A stretch of 64,000 nucleotides of DNA from Asparagopsis taxiformis (Eukaryota; Rhodophyta; Florideophyceae; Bonnemaisoniales; Bonnemaisoniaceae), in NCBI GenBank assembly GCA_030407315.1, contig JALQPE010002153.1, positions 26,471 through 90,470 of the forward strand, read 5' to 3'. The position numbers were made by a program, and so were the translations under genes. Every line of letters starts with the position of its first letter. The first letter of the stretch is position 1. This document shows, one piece after another, positions 21,505-33,594 of the stretch. The notes below the pieces were generated by a model that was not told where the DNA came from, did not search any database, and was given only the letters and a program-made list of their open reading frames with translations.

Positions 21505-23602
21505 ATGCTATTTGCAGCATCGAGTCCAATTTTACCACGACATGTCCGAATACTGAATAGTCTGCGCCGAAGTTTGGGAATCGGCCGAGAGGGGCGCTCG
21601 AGGACTGTTTGTCCACCGGACTCTCACCGACGAGACCATTGGCGAAGCGAAGCGCGCGCGGAATGGCACGTCTAGAGCAAATGTGTCAAATTTCACTCGA
21701 TATGACAAGGATGCTACCACAGACGTGGCATATGGCATCGCTGGGGTGCCACGGCACTCGCCACTTTGTTTTACATATACTTTTTTTAAATTTATTTCCA
21801 TAGATCCCAAGTCAACAGTGTTGCTGGAACCGAAATTAGAAAATTTTTGATTTTGCGTGTGCGACGCTCGAAAGCGTGCGGTATCGCGGTTTGCGCGCAG
21901 CTCTTCCCCTTCATCGACGATGATGCGCGTGTTGACGTCAAGGGTGAAGGGCAGCGCGCCAATCCGAGGCGAGAATATTATAGGAAGAGATAAAATTTGT
22001 TGGCACCAAGTTGCATTATTCAGTTACATACGCTATATGCGCCGCGCATCGCGAGATCCATATACGTCCGACCGCGCTCGCTCAACAAAGTAGAGGTGAT
22101 ACTCAGGGGGGCGTGTGCACTCGAAGCAACGCTGCGTTCCACCGAGTGCACGAGTGCTGCGCGCCGCAATGAGCGCACAGCGGTGGTGGCGGTGTACAAA
22201 TTTGAAAAAGCACGCCGGAAATCTGGCACGTCCGCCACCAACAGTACCGTGGCCCGGTCAAATCGCGCTGCAACGGGCGTACGGTCGTGGCAGCTATACA
22301 GCGGCTGGGCGAGTATCGCGCCAATTGGCGCCATTGCAGTCACTGGTATGATCGCGCATAAAATATGAGCGCGCGTGCATTATACACGCGCCGCACTGTA
22401 TGCTGCGTTCCACTCCGGCCGTCGCTCTTCGCATTGGTGATAATGTTAGCGTTATCATAACTGTGTATGGTGAGGGTACCAGATGTCGATATAGCACAAG
22501 TTAGTGCTGCGTGACGCCATATACACACCAGTCATACTTGTCACGCCGACACAAATGCTCTCTCGCCGCCAACAGTCTCTAGTTGCAATACATCGCCGAT
22601 TTATAGCACTGCCGCGAGCATTCCGGCCGAAAAACAGCAGCTTTGGCCTCGCCGTACACTCTCGGCATTTTCCAAACGACATCACCAATCATCCCATGCT
22701 CGATCCGAGGGATGCTTTCAGGCCACGGTCGAGTGATTGACTCCAAAACTTTCATTTTCCCTAGACCCAGAATATAGCCCGCAAGTAAATCATTGGCGCG
22801 ACGAGGCTACACTTCATTCTAATTATGTCGAACGGACTCAGTCGCATGCAATGCACTCGACAGTTTGGCGCAAACTGCGCTCAAAACACCGTAAACTACT
22901 TGATCTAAAATACATCCAGCTTCGATATTGCCATTCTAATTTGTCCAGCGCGCTCTCATGCTCGGTCATCCATCCTCTCCGCACATTGGTATGTCTCCTC
23001 TGCCTTTCCTGAACGGGCCGCCAATACAATCAAGTTCTCAGTTTAGTTGTTCATCCTTCGCTCCACCAATTCTTTTGCACATTTCCTGGCTTCCAGAACG
23101 ACTTTGGCAAAAGTTTATGCGATTTCGCCACCGCAACTTGAATCAAAACCCACTTATGACTCTACCACCCATCCTATTCGCTCTGAAGGCATGCCGCGGC
23201 GAGAATATTTTAGCAGATCAGGACGGGGAGGCCTTTCATTGGACTGTCGGCTCTACTGACCGCCCTTTGCATCTACTTTTTCGTTTTGAGAAGGTTATTT
23301 TGCGCTCTTTTCTAAGCAATCAATAATTGACCTCTCAATGGACGCCGAGTGTTCCATACACGTTTTCGTGCCTTCTGGAGGGGTCTCCAACCCGTTGAAT
23401 ACACTCGCCCCGCAAATTAACCAGATCAAAGTACTGCTATTGTGCCAGAACATCGGAAACGCCGCATACCGCCAAGTGCTTTTCGATTCCAAATTTCTTC
23501 TTAAGCGCTGCTCGATTGAGTCAAACCTGCGAACATCCTCATCTCATCAGACTTTTCACCAGAACCATCTTGCATCTTTCGCTTCGTTTTACTCTCGAAA
23601 CC

Positions 23603-24052
23603 ATGCCTCTCTCAAAGAATGATACGACGGACAGTACTACTGCGTCCGAATCGAAGGATATCAAAACAGAGGACACGAGCGAAGAGATTTCGCAACTCGC
23701 CGAAAAACTTCACTGCCCTGAAAAAATGGGTGATATTATTGGGAGCGAATTTCATGACGTAATGGACTACGTTATGGAAACCATGGACCATGACAGCGAC
23801 AAGGAGGAATGTCCGTGCGAACTTCCTGGACAAGGAATGTCCGATCTAACGATGACAATCGTGTCCCAGAAGTACGGACAGAACATTTGTCCCTTTTGCC
23901 GCGGCCCCCTTCTCCCGAAAGAGGCTGGCGTGGAAGACATAAGGTACTCGTGGATGCCTATTCACAGGATTTGTTTCGAACTGTGGAACGTGATAAGGAG
24001 GCATGCATGCAAAGCTTGCAAGGACCTCGAAAAGAAACCCGTCAAGAAGTAA
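23603..24052 (+). CDS. Small putative zinc-binding protein, 149 aa
   Basis: The ATG at 23603 (ACCATGCCT) is chosen because the frame further upstream has no ATG. Residues 1-35 are Ser/Thr/Glu-rich. Residues 36-80 are acidic and helical with ECPCEL. The C-terminal half has paired metal ligands C96xxC99, H121xxC124 and C136xxC139, compatible with a treble-clef or RING-like zinc fold, although spacing matches no family I can name. The end is Lys-rich. It lies among host genes with no operon logic and about 1.25 kb before the RING gene. Function unknown; an E3-like or protein-binding role is possible. Confidence 0.65.
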   Translation: MPLSKNDTTDSTTASESKDIKTEDTSEEISQLAEKLHCPEKMGDIIGSEFHDVMDYVMETMDHDSDKEECPCELPGQGMSDLTMTIVSQKYGQNICPFCRGPLLPKEAGVEDIRYSWMPIHRICFELWNVIRRHACKACKDLEKKPVKK

Positions 24053-25305
24053 ACGACGCGAGGCAGGCCCTGAGATGAATTATTCATTTGTACCCCAGAA
24101 GGCATGTTACAAGTAGTTTGAATGGTAGTTAGATTTTTGTTCTTTTGCGGTATGGTCCTCAACCACAACACATGTAAATATTCGTTGAGAAGTGAAGAAA
24201 TATCTGTCTGAAATTCCACCGGGTATCGTTTATCACAGTTAGAGCTCTTTCTGAAGATGAAGATCCCATTTTCAACATGTAAGTTTTTGCAATAATTCGT
24301 GCTCTTCCAGTGCTGCATTGACTTTGTGCAGCAGGTTGAGCGATCTCTTTGTCGACAGATGCACCTTCTCAGAGTCCCTCGTTGTTTCGAGAAAGACTAC
24401 TGAATCCACTTTGGAATGTTTCTGTTCCCATATTATTATTGTCACGCAGAGTAGATTATGTGAGCGATTGTCGTCGGGAAGAGAAAAACAGCTGAAACCT
24501 TGGTGCACAGTTTTTCCTGACCTGGTGTTGTTGGAATACGGATCATGTTATCAGTTTACAAAGCACTGTGATCTTTGCCATCTCCCGAGAACCGAAAAAC
24601 GGCTATCTTTCGCAATGCTGGAGATAGCAACGAGCGAGACTCACATTGTGTTCTTCCAAATTTAGAGAGGCGCAAGTGAAGAGAGTTTGTGGAAGATAGC
24701 GAAAACTGGTGCCTTTCGCATAGCATCTCTTGAATTCAATGAATGGTGAACGAAGAGAGCAAGTGGGAGGAAAACCTGAGATGGCGGGTGCGCTGAAGAA
24801 AATTGATTTTAGCGCAGTGCTTTCCGCTGGGACCTCCGTTCATTCGCGCTGAAGCGGGTCTAAGATTATATTGATATCTCTTGACTTCGCGATGAAGTAG
24901 CCTCTTCTGGCTCATTTTAACGCTCATCAAGAAAGGTTCAAAGCGATGAGGGCTTCATGTCATGGATGGAAAGTCATTTTAGCTCTCGGTTTTTTTGCGT
25001 GACACGGCCTCATTCACTGTCTGCTATGAGAGAAATTCGGTTATTTTGAAAAGTTGGTTGTGGAGGATCGCATTCTCATTGGCCAGTACAATGCGCCACG
25101 GCTCTTCAATATATCAAAACACCTGATGCGTGACACTTCCCGCTAAAATTCTACCGCAGACGTTCTGCCAACACTAGGTCTCGCACCATTCTTTAAACGC
25201 TCTCGGCTGCCTTTCATATGCCCCATTCCATCCTCTACCCCCTCCGCGCGAACGTTTCTGGCTCCAAGTCCAACCCTTCTCTCGTCCGTGTTCCCTTTCC
25301 CGATA
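24053..25305. other. Intergenic region, no recognised gene
   Basis: Only short frames without recognisable domains. A TATATCAA motif near 25110 could serve the following RING gene but lies about 195 bp from its ATG. Confidence 0.5.
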
Positions 25306-25917
25306 ATGACCGGATGCAACGAGATCAGCACATGCAGTACTGGTGCGTTAGCGATGGTTATTAGTGCTCAGACAGCGGGTACGTTTCTGGTGTTGTACGT
25401 TTGCTCCGTAATCATATTTACCTGCCGTCGTGCTCTCAAAATGACTTCTGCTGCAGAACTTGAACGAAATGGAATTACTTGGCGTGATTTACCCGAGTCT
25501 GCCGCCCGCCTTCTACTGGGTCTTTTGTTTCATGCGTTTCAAAGATCTTCTCGCCGCACTTTTGGCCTTTTCAATCGCAACCCCTTCCGTCGTTCTCGTC
25601 GGTCTGATCTTCCGACACACGTTGACGATAGCGAGTTTCCGAACGAGCCTCCCTCTCCGTTCTTCGCTGCTCTTCATCAAGCGGACATAGCGAAAATGGC
25701 TCGATCTTCTTACGAGGGTACGCTAAAGAGCACCCCAGCTGAAGATGATGTAAAGGATGACCCATGTGTCATCTGCCTTGAACCTTTGGGAATGAGTCCT
25801 GTCTCTCGCGGAAAATGCTCGCATGTCATTCATACGTCTTGTCTGGAGTCTTGGTTGTCCAAAGACGATATGCAAAGGTGCCCGATCTGCCGTGCACGCT
25901 ATGAGGACTCTTCGTAA
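25306..25917 (+). CDS. Membrane-anchored RING-H2 finger protein (putative E3 ubiquitin ligase)
   Basis: 203 aa from ATG 25306; the frame extends upstream only through non-ATG codons. A hydrophobic segment at about residues 15-39 (TGALAMVISAQ...VCSVIIF) is a single membrane anchor. The C-terminus carries a canonical RING-H2 finger: C154xxC157, C171xH173, H176xxC179, C192xxC195, with W183 in the position that contacts E2 enzymes. Proteins of this build (ATL/RNF-like) transfer ubiquitin to membrane-associated substrates. The cytosolic linker is Arg-rich, then Glu/Asp-rich. No intron is evident. The finger is clear; substrate and compartment are not. Confidence 0.85.
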   Translation: MTGCNEISTCSTGALAMVISAQTAGTFLVLYVCSVIIFTCRRALKMTSAAELERNGITWRDLPESAARLLLGLLFHAFQRSSRRTFGLFNRNPFRRSRRSDLPTHVDDSEFPNEPPSPFFAALHQADIAKMARSSYEGTLKSTPAEDDVKDDPCVICLEPLGMSPVSRGKCSHVIHTSCLESWLSKDDMQRCPICRARYEDSS

Positions 25918-28900
25918 GAAATTGCTCTTCCTTCAGTGAATTGGGTTGAATACAATGGAGTGACTCATTTTCCTTTTCTCTGTTCGCAATTCGAATCTCA
26001 AACGATGATTTTACCAGCATGCACCTGCTCCTCATGAATGGGCAAAGTTTCGTGGATACTCCGTAGTCCTTCACACCCAACTATTCATTCACTAAATCTC
26101 TCTCCAGCTTCAAATTTTTCATCTTCAGATGCTTCCTGTCAAGGAAGATAGGACATTTTTCTTGCTATAGAATCAAACGAAACAAATCGCAGTTCAACCA
26201 CGATGACGAAAGAAAAGAAATGGCTTCTCAAGTGAGACTCTTGTTCTCTAGCTATCGACAGGTAAGTTTCTTGCTGAGTTAGAAAGAGAATAACTAGAAG
26301 CTCTTCGTAATTTGACGCGCAAACTGGAGCTTCACACAATTTTTACAAAACGGAACAGTGAGAAGTTCCGATCGAGAATTGTCATGCTTAACTCTTCGTT
26401 AATTGTCCTTTCCGACCACAGAAGTTCGTCCGCACAGAAGATTCAAGTCAGGGTTCAGATCAGGAAGCAGTGAGAGTTCGCCGAAATATCGTGGATGCTT
26501 TCGGTTCACCTGCTTGACGAGTGAAATTTTGATTACAATATCGTTGGATCGCACTTATTGCTTCATGAGAGAACCAAAGAGCACTTGCGCGGGTCGAATT
26601 GAAAAATGTCCTATGTTTCTCAAATTGTATACCGACGTCATTCCTACTTTGAGTTCATGATGATCAATTGATTTATGTACTGGATATGCTGGAATCAGCC
26701 TCGGAAACCCGCATAAATCTCGCTAGCATAATGTAACCAAGATACTATGGTAACCAAATAATCGATTCCTGCGCGCGATATAATCTTCGGAAGGGGTGAA
26801 CCTTGAACGGCTTTAGAGCGGCAAAACTATTACGTCACAATGCCTATGAGACATATGTGGTTTACCGTTGCGTGGAAGATTGATCACCTACAACGGAAAG
26901 ATACACTCAAAGATGTACCCTGGAACGACGATTTCTGACAACAACCAAAGTTTATGTATTTCTTTTGTCGCAGCGACCAGGTTGAAAAGGCTCGTGTTTC
27001 TGCTTAAATCTACGATCCTATATGTACTCATGAGGAAAGACGCTTTATTTCGTACCACGGCAGAAAACGATTTGAGCATATGTCGCCTGTGCCATATATG
27101 GAATGCTTCAGCCAAATTCGTACCCGTCTGGACGTATACGTACATCTCGCAAAGCAGTAATATTCGTGAGCAAGCACAGTGAGAGGATTACCCTACCGAT
27201 GACAAAATTTCAAAACACTCTCTTCTCTCATAGTCCTTGGATCCTGGAAATGGGTTCATCGATGCTGATAAGTTGTCATACTACCCCGTCCTGAACGAGG
27301 CTCGAGACTGCGATCGCAAAAAAGGTGATGGTATTGAAAACAACGTTTGGACGAAACTCTAATCTACAAGTGGGGAATGTTAGAAGAATGCGATGACTTA
27401 GGTTTTGGCGAGAAATGATCAATACGAGTCAGCACGAATATTGGAACAATAGGAGATGAAGAGAGGTTCACCAAAGAGCTTTTCGTAGGAATTGAACGCT
27501 TCAGTGCCCGCGACTGCGCATTCATCCAAATCAAGGAGTGGCAAAAATTTACCAGAGCAGCTTACCTATTGAAACGCACAATACATCATTCGAAACAGCG
27601 AGGAGATGTGATCAGCATTCCCAAAATGTAAGTGGCCTACATTAAGCTAGGAAACTGCGGGAACTTTGATCGGCCGGATACTCGGAGGCCAACAGCACTG
27701 CTGCACTGTGGAAGGCACGAGGACGCTATTACGTGATCATTTGGAAATCAGAGTTAGCAGAAGGAAGGAAAGAAAGAAGCCTTTGACTATCCGCGAAATG
27801 TTTGGATGGCGCACAGGAGGATTTCGCCTAAAAGAAGAGCACAACTCGACAAGTAATCACCCAACTTCTCAGATTCATGGTAGAAGTGGAAGCTCGTAGA
27901 CTGGTACATGAGTTGAAGGATTGTAAATGGCCGCTGCCTAACGAAAAACTTCAAGCTTGCTTTCTTTCGAGCGATTCAAGGATCCATACCTTTCAGATTC
28001 TCATTGCGGCTTCATCGATTCTAGTTCTTCTTCCCAGCTTAGTTTTGAGTGGGGGCACTGGGATAGTGGCGGACGCTTTAATTTTTTTGAAGAAGAGCAC
28101 CATCGTTCTTCGACCAGCACATTTTTCATGCAATGGCCAGGACAGCCAAAGGCAGCAGTATTGTAAGAAGAAAGATAATAATCCATTTTCTCTTTTTGTG
28201 TGCTCCGGTTGCACTCGGGAAATGGTCAGAACAGAAATAACTTGAGATAAAGTAGAAGGAGAAATTATGACTCGCGGATAGTCTGTTTGTCGCCAGTGCC
28301 CATTTGTGTAGGGGATCAGTACAAGGAAGGAGAATACTCAGGAAATGGGTATTACTAGTGAGCCGAGCCAACATGAACCAGTGAAGTGGAAACATCGCAC
28401 AAGAAAAGGTTGGAGGTAAAGCTATAGAAGTATGCATGCGGTTTTCGTGTTGACTGAACCCAACTGTGGAGTTTCACGACAGGTCGCAAATCGCTTGAGC
28501 ACTCGCAAAGCCAGTAACATTCGACTTAGATGGTTTTCATCGGCCATGGATTTTGAATGATTGATTGGATTTGAGATGGCGCTTTGCTGTTGCGCGGGGG
28601 AAAAACTCGAAAGCATCGAGTACAGCGCACTGTCGGTAGACCGGCCCATGCTCATGACTTTATACGGCGGTATACTTTTGATGTGAACCATTTACTCATG
28701 TGTACCGATTCTCTGATAACGCCACTCATTTGTACTTTTCTATTAAACAAACGCAGCATGAAATCAGTTTACAAAGTTCGAACTCGGGCGAATGTACGGC
28801 GATTCAAACCGGATTTCACCGCTGCTCTACCTCGTAGAACTTCAGCAGCACGAAAAATAGTATAAGAGGGCATCACACTCTCGAAAAACTGCGTCCCAGC

Positions 28901-28943
28901 ACCAACATCAACTAACAAACTTACCAACATCGAGAATCTCAAT
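25918..28943. other. Three kilobases without a recognised gene
   Basis: AT-rich, with only short unsupported frames (for example around 26868-27182 and 27666-28245). No repeats or transposon motifs are recognised. Confidence 0.5.
28861..28868 (+). promoter_or_regulatory. TATA box for the 362-aa gene
   Basis: TATAAGAG, 76 bp upstream of the ATG at 28944, followed by a C/A-rich leader. Confidence 0.5.
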
Positions 28944-30032
28944 ATGCATCCTTTTACGAACGATCTGCGCGCTATTGAAGAGAACGTTAAGCGAACTCAG
29001 CTGCCTTGGACCGAATTGAAGAAGATGGTTGACTCGGCTCTTGACGACTCATTTTCCGAACATATTGCTTTGCTGCTACTTACCATCGCTCTGTTGTTGT
29101 CCTTGTCCTACATTGCGGTCAAGGAAATATTGGCTCGCAGACAGCAACAGACTCATGCGACTGAAACTACTCCGCTGAACGGATCCTATCGTCATGGACA
29201 GGGCCAGTCTACAGACCACGCTCATAATCCACGCCGGGTGAGGCCTAGTCACGAATATATTGAAATGTTTGATGACATGTGGAGGCTTGCACGTAGAGAG
29301 AGTGAGGAGGCTCACCACAATATGGTTGAGGACCTTTGGCGCCAATATCTGAGCCAGATGAGATCTGGAGCCTCTCACGGTCAGGCACCACCACCGTGGG
29401 ATAACCAAGGAGAGGCAGGCCCAAGCTTTCCGCAGCCGCCACAAATGAGGAGTGATGAAATTGAATTGGTTCCTGGATTGGATGTACCGTTGACTGTCGC
29501 AGAACTGCAGAGAAGAGACAGAGATGCCAGGAGATTTGCGGAAGATTTGCGAACAAGGGCCAGAGGAATTTGGGACGATGAAGAAGTTACCAGCTTTGGA
29601 GTCCCTGCTGCTTCTGCTGCCTTGATTGCCGGTAGTAGTCACGATCACGATGCTACGGTGGCTGCGATATCTGCTGCCAACGCTACGGCCGGCCCCGCAA
29701 CTAGTACTACCTCTGCGGTGTCTGTGTCTTCACAGAGCCTTGAGGTTGGTACGCTGGATGAGTTAACAGAGGTGGAGGAAGATGATGGAGAGAGCGGGGT
29801 ATCGTCTGAGGAGAACCCTCAGGTGTTTCCTAATCTTTCCGAGGAGACAGGCAGCGGCAGCGATTCCAATGCCTTGGAGAACGTGATGGGTGGCAGTGTG
29901 GATGGAGGGGAGGATTCTGGAGTGGACGAGATGTCCGCCTCGCCTATGCGTGAGGAGGAATATCATCCAAGGCCTTTGAGGAGAAGCGCTCGGTACCATC
30001 GGTTATCGGATGCCTATCCTCGTGATCAATAA
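28944..30032 (+). CDS. Single-pass membrane protein of unknown function, 362 aa
   Basis: ATG 28944 (MHPFTNDLRAIEENV). Residues 40-59 (HIALLLLTIALLLSLSYIAV) form one strong membrane helix, followed by basic KEILARRQQQ, which suggests the long C-terminal part faces the cytosol. Residues 105-125 and 185-215 look helical and charged. Residues 225-260 are Ala/Ser/Thr-rich. Residues 265-335 are very acidic with many Gly/Ser. The last 20 residues are basic (RPLRRSARYHRL). No family is recognised. Low complexity over two thirds of the chain suggests a disordered tail. Clear codon structure and a TATA box support a real gene. Confidence 0.7.
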   Translation: MHPFTNDLRAIEENVKRTQLPWTELKKMVDSALDDSFSEHIALLLLTIALLLSLSYIAVKEILARRQQQTHATETTPLNGSYRHGQGQSTDHAHNPRRVRPSHEYIEMFDDMWRLARRESEEAHHNMVEDLWRQYLSQMRSGASHGQAPPPWDNQGEAGPSFPQPPQMRSDEIELVPGLDVPLTVAELQRRDRDARRFAEDLRTRARGIWDDEEVTSFGVPAASAALIAGSSHDHDATVAAISAANATAGPATSTTSAVSVSSQSLEVGTLDELTEVEEDDGESGVSSEENPQVFPNLSEETGSGSDSNALENVMGGSVDGGEDSGVDEMSASPMREEEYHPRPLRRSARYHRLSDAYPRDQ

Positions 30033-30126
30033 ACCAGTAGATCCTTCCAGCCATCTTTATCGCATCAGTAGATCACAGGTGACCAGTTTGCAATCCTTAT
30101 GTGACGCGCTAGAAAAGCGCAGTTCG

Positions 30127-30640
30127 AACCTGACAATACCGCTTTCACCAGTAGTCAGCTTCGCGTTGCGCACGCACTTGATGAAATGATGAAACTCATT
30201 TCCAGTAGATGTGCAAAGGTCACATTAGAAACAAGTGTAAGTTCCGAGCGACGGGGGCCTATATACCCCACGTTGATCTCGTGACTGACCAGGGGTTGGA
30301 CACTGCGCAGGGAAGGTGGACATGGAACTGATGGACAGGGCGCCCGGGGTGCGTTAATGCAAAAAATCGCTGAAATTGAGCCTGAGAATACTGCTTTCAC
30401 CAGTAGTCAGTTTGCGTTACGCCCGCCGTTGATGAGATAATGACACTCATTACCTGTAGACGCGCAGTGGACACATTAGAAACAAACGTAAGTTCCACGA
30501 AAGGGAGGCATGTCCAACGCTGAACTCAGTGACCAGGGGTTCGGCACCCCACAGGGGTGAAGGACGCGGACCTGATGCACAGCGGCGGTGGAGCCCCGGG
30601 TGCCGGGGGTGCGTTTAAGCAAAAAAATCGCTGAACGGTG
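30127..30640 (+). repeat. Diverged tandem duplication, period about 253 bp
   Basis: Two units share CTTTCACCAGTAGTCAG (about 30142 and 30395), ACATTAGAAACAA, GTAAGTTCC, GACCAGGGGTT and GTGCGTT.A.GCAAAAAA.TCGCTGAA-like ends. Identity looks like 70-80 percent. It starts about 95 bp after the 362-aa gene. No coding frame is conserved between units. Confidence 0.75.
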
Positions 30641-31472
30641 AAGATTTCAACGGCGGCGGCAACTATTTCAGAAATTTTCAAAAAAACACCTCGAGATGTG
30701 TGTTGAAATACAAAAAAGTGGAGACTACATCCCCGACAGCTGTCCGTGCACCTTTCCAGCACGCAGATGCTGGCTCGGGGCGCACTACCAATAGAATTAC
30801 TTTGTTCTTTGCAACACCTGGACCAATGATATGGTTTCATACTAATTTTGCATCATGTGGAAATAAAGACCTTTGAATTAAATCCTTTGTAATTTCGCAA
30901 AAACTACCCGCATTGCCTAAAAGTAGTGCTTATTTCCAAAATAGACCTACTAAGTTTAAAAGTTTTTGGTTTTGTCAAAATACCGATTTATTCATCAATA
31001 GCCGAGATATTCGGCAATGGAGGAATTTGGCAGGGGCCATGTGGATAATCTATGGGTAATTTGAAATAGCAGCGGTGCTTGCTCAGCGCTCACTCCTGGA
31101 CTGCTATGGTCTGGGGAGATGTGGAACGGGGCTTCCAAAAGTTGTACAAAATAATTTAGAACAATTTCTTTACCGTACCTAAAACATGGGAATCTTGTTG
31201 GAAGAGACCCTTGGTTTATTCGGTTCTATGGTTAGGTTGTTTACATGTTACTTCTGATCTCAGGACCGTCGGCGGTCTTTTCGACAGGCTGTCCATTATT
31301 ATTATCCTGACAAATCTGTCAGGACAATGATGTTGCCGTTGTTGATAGCATGCAAATAAAAGACAGCCTGTCACAGAGACCACCGCCAGTCACAGGACAG
31401 AATATAATACCTAACTAACTCAACTACCTGAATAAACTAAAAGAGGTACTCGTCGGAGGCACACTCTTCAAA
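30641..31472. other. No recognised gene; possible LTR remnant at the right end
   Basis: AT-rich. From about 31258, GACAGGCTGTCC and CTGACAAATCTGTCAGG resemble the inverted-repeat region of the element C LTR, and GGTTATCG at about 31475 resembles the copia primer site. The tract may therefore end in a decayed copia LTR belonging to fragment F. Confidence 0.35.
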
Positions 31473-31534
31473 TAGGTTATCGAACTTGAAGCGCCCATTG
31501 CCCGCGATCATGCCTCCGCCTTTTCCCCCAAATC

Positions 31535-32078
31535 ATGAAACGCACACACCTCCCTCCCCTCGAACTTGAAAATTTCCCAGTCTGGCTCCGCACCCTTCAT
31601 GCTCTTACTTCCAACCTCTGCCTCGGAGATCAACTCAACGCATTAACCAAAGCCCCCTCTGACCCCTCTAATTTCGCCTATTACAAGTGCCATCAAGATC
31701 GCCTCTCCCTTATCATCATTTCCAGCCTTCTCAAAACTATCACATACACAGTACCCCCCGAATCGCTTTGACTCCCTCTGCATCTCTTCCTTCAAAAAGG
31801 TCGCATCCCAGTCACTGAGCGAACCAAAATTGACCCCAAAATTTTCGAGGACGAAGCGAGAAGCAATATCCTCAACGTCGGTGAGACCATCGAAGACTAC
31901 ATCCGAAGACAAACCACAATTCGTAACAAAATGCAAGGCACCGAATAGCCCACCATCTCCAACGAATCGACGAAAATCAGATTCGTGATCTACGGCATAC
32001 GCAATCAACCGGAATATCAACTATCGCATGCAATTTTCTTCCTTACTCCCTCCGCTACCATCCACGAGTTCACCACTG
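31535..32078 (+). pseudogene. Element F: copia gag fragment
   Basis: The frame from 31535 (MKRTHLPPLELENFPVWL) has the copia gag N-terminal pattern with a conserved Trp, and continues to 31771. A shifted frame carries on with RIPVTERTKIDPKIFEDEAR and ETIEDYIRRQTTIRNKM, typical of UBN2 gag, then a stop (TAG about 31947) and further gag-like sequence up to 32078. At 32079 it is interrupted by the LTR of E2. Frameshift and stop make it non-functional. The rest of element F is not found after E2. Confidence 0.6.
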
Positions 32079-32274
32079 CTGTAACGAACTGAAGATGATG
32101 CCAGCAATGGCCAGCATAAACTATTGTATTCTAGAGACTACAAGTTACACTAAGTTTACTCATATACTATAGGCTGCTAGAAAGTAACTTGCTGTTACGC
32201 CTAGAAGTATCTAGTTGGCTATGTCATCGAGTGATGTCATGATGGCATCATGTTAGATTTATTTTGATGACATA
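32079..32274 (+). repeat. 5' LTR of E2, first half
   Basis: TGTAACGAACTGAAG..., matching E1 12807-13003 with small changes. It ends GATGACATA at the element D target site. Confidence 0.9.
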
Positions 32275-33552
32275 TGTAGGACCTTAGCCCTTGTAGATAG
32301 ATTATACCTCCGAGGAGGATTAGAGGATAGGGATAAGGCTTCGAACTCACGAGTGAGAGTGCCGATTCCACGAGGCTGGCGCCTCGTGCGATCCTAGTAG
32401 CCCGAGGGCGGTGTCGGGTGGATCGATCCCTCGGAGCCCGGACACTTGTCTCCCAACCCGGTAGCGGGTGGTAGAGCGGGGTCCGGGAGGGCTGGATCTA
32501 ACCTGCCGGAGGGATCTATCGGCCGTGGCCGTCCTCAACCCGCTTAAGGGTTAACTAGGCACTTAGCGCGATGGATCCCCGCGGGGAATTGTGGTCGCCT
32601 CCACGCGTGGCTGCCCACACGACGGATTCCGCAACTGTGATACCGCCGGCGGCTGCGGTCGAGACCGATTGAGAAGCCCACGGGCGTTAGCTCGGTTGAC
32701 CGGGTGGGAGTGCCGAACCGACAGCGCTCCCAGTCGGTAGCCTTGTCCCGGTGGGCGGGAGGCCACTCCCGGTCGCCTGACGGCGTTAAAAGAAGGGGGA
32801 AGGTGGTCCACCACCGCGGAGACGAAATGCCCAAGGGCAATCTACGTGCACTCCCGCCGGAGGGGGCTCGCGGCGGGCAATTGGGGAAATGTGCGAGCGA
32901 TCCCCAATTGGAGATCGAAACGGAGCAGCGGGTATCCGGTAAGGGAACTGCCGCCGCCGTTTAGTTGTAAGTTAAACGACCACGGTCGAAAGATTTGGAA
33001 CCGAGACGATCTGCCTTTATTGTAGCTTAGTGGTTAGTCCGTTGACCTTAAATGGTCAACGAGACTGCCGGGGCCGGACCAGGACCAATGGTCCCGGTCC
33101 GGCGTCCAATGGACCTTGTGGGGGGGTTTTATGCGGCCCAGGGGCCTTACAGAGTAAGCTGCTACGTTGCTACGTGTAAACTAATAGAAACGGCCAGCCG
33201 TAACGTACACGTGCACAACGGTAACGGGAGAATCCTCCCGCTCGCACACGTGTGTGACTAATCGCGCCTATATCGCTACACGTTGCACGCTCGCCGAAGG
33301 GTCCCGCGCAAGCAATGTGGCCCGGTGCCAATGCAAGGCGGCACGCGCCCATTCGCCCTTGGGCGACAATTGCCTTGCCACGTCACCGCGGCTAGTGATC
33401 CCCAACGCGGCTCTTCGCGGCTGATTCCCTATCGAGTACCCACTCACGCTCTCGAGCGTACCGCTTAAGCGAACCCTCCTGGCGCCCATTCCAGACGCCT
33501 GGAATTGTCCCTCCCGCGACCGCTCGCAGCGCAATACGGGACGAGTCCCACA
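32275..33552 (-). repeat. 3' LTR of element D
   Basis: 1278 bp, TGTAGG...CCCACA. It contains a tRNA-like A-box segment TAGCTTAGTGG (33023-33033), a TTGACC/GGTCAA arm, and a strong hairpin with GCCGGACC/GGTCCGGC arms near 33073-33105. Confidence 0.95.
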
Positions 33553-33565
33553 CTCTCCCCTTCTT
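33553..33565 (-). other. Polypurine tract of element D
   Basis: AAGAAGGGGAGAG on the minus strand, directly before the 3' LTR. Confidence 0.75.
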
Positions 33566-33594
33566 AAACTGGCGCGCTCCTGCGCGCCGGTATC

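Larger units (their letters stand above)
20719..23602. other. Intergenic region, no recognised gene
   Basis: Short open frames on both strands with no family signature. It contains the tandem duplication listed at 21350-21504 and an inverted repeat GTGCACTCG/CGAGTGCAC (22115-22123, 22143-22151). Confidence 0.5.

Noticed and set aside
22737..23602. Possible upstream coding exons of the small zinc-binding protein gene
   Set aside because: Frames lack consistent phase and splice sites; the ATG at 23603 has good context and suffices.
24272..24665. Overlapping small frames on both strands
   Set aside because: Neither has a domain, TATA box or compositional support; probably chance.
26868..28245. 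Several 60-120 codon frames
   Set aside because: No shared codon bias or recognisable motif; AT-rich background yields such frames by chance.
30115..30140. B-box-like GTTCGAACC near 30125 (tRNA gene?)
   Set aside because: No A box or foldable tRNA around it, and it is not kept in the second repeat unit.
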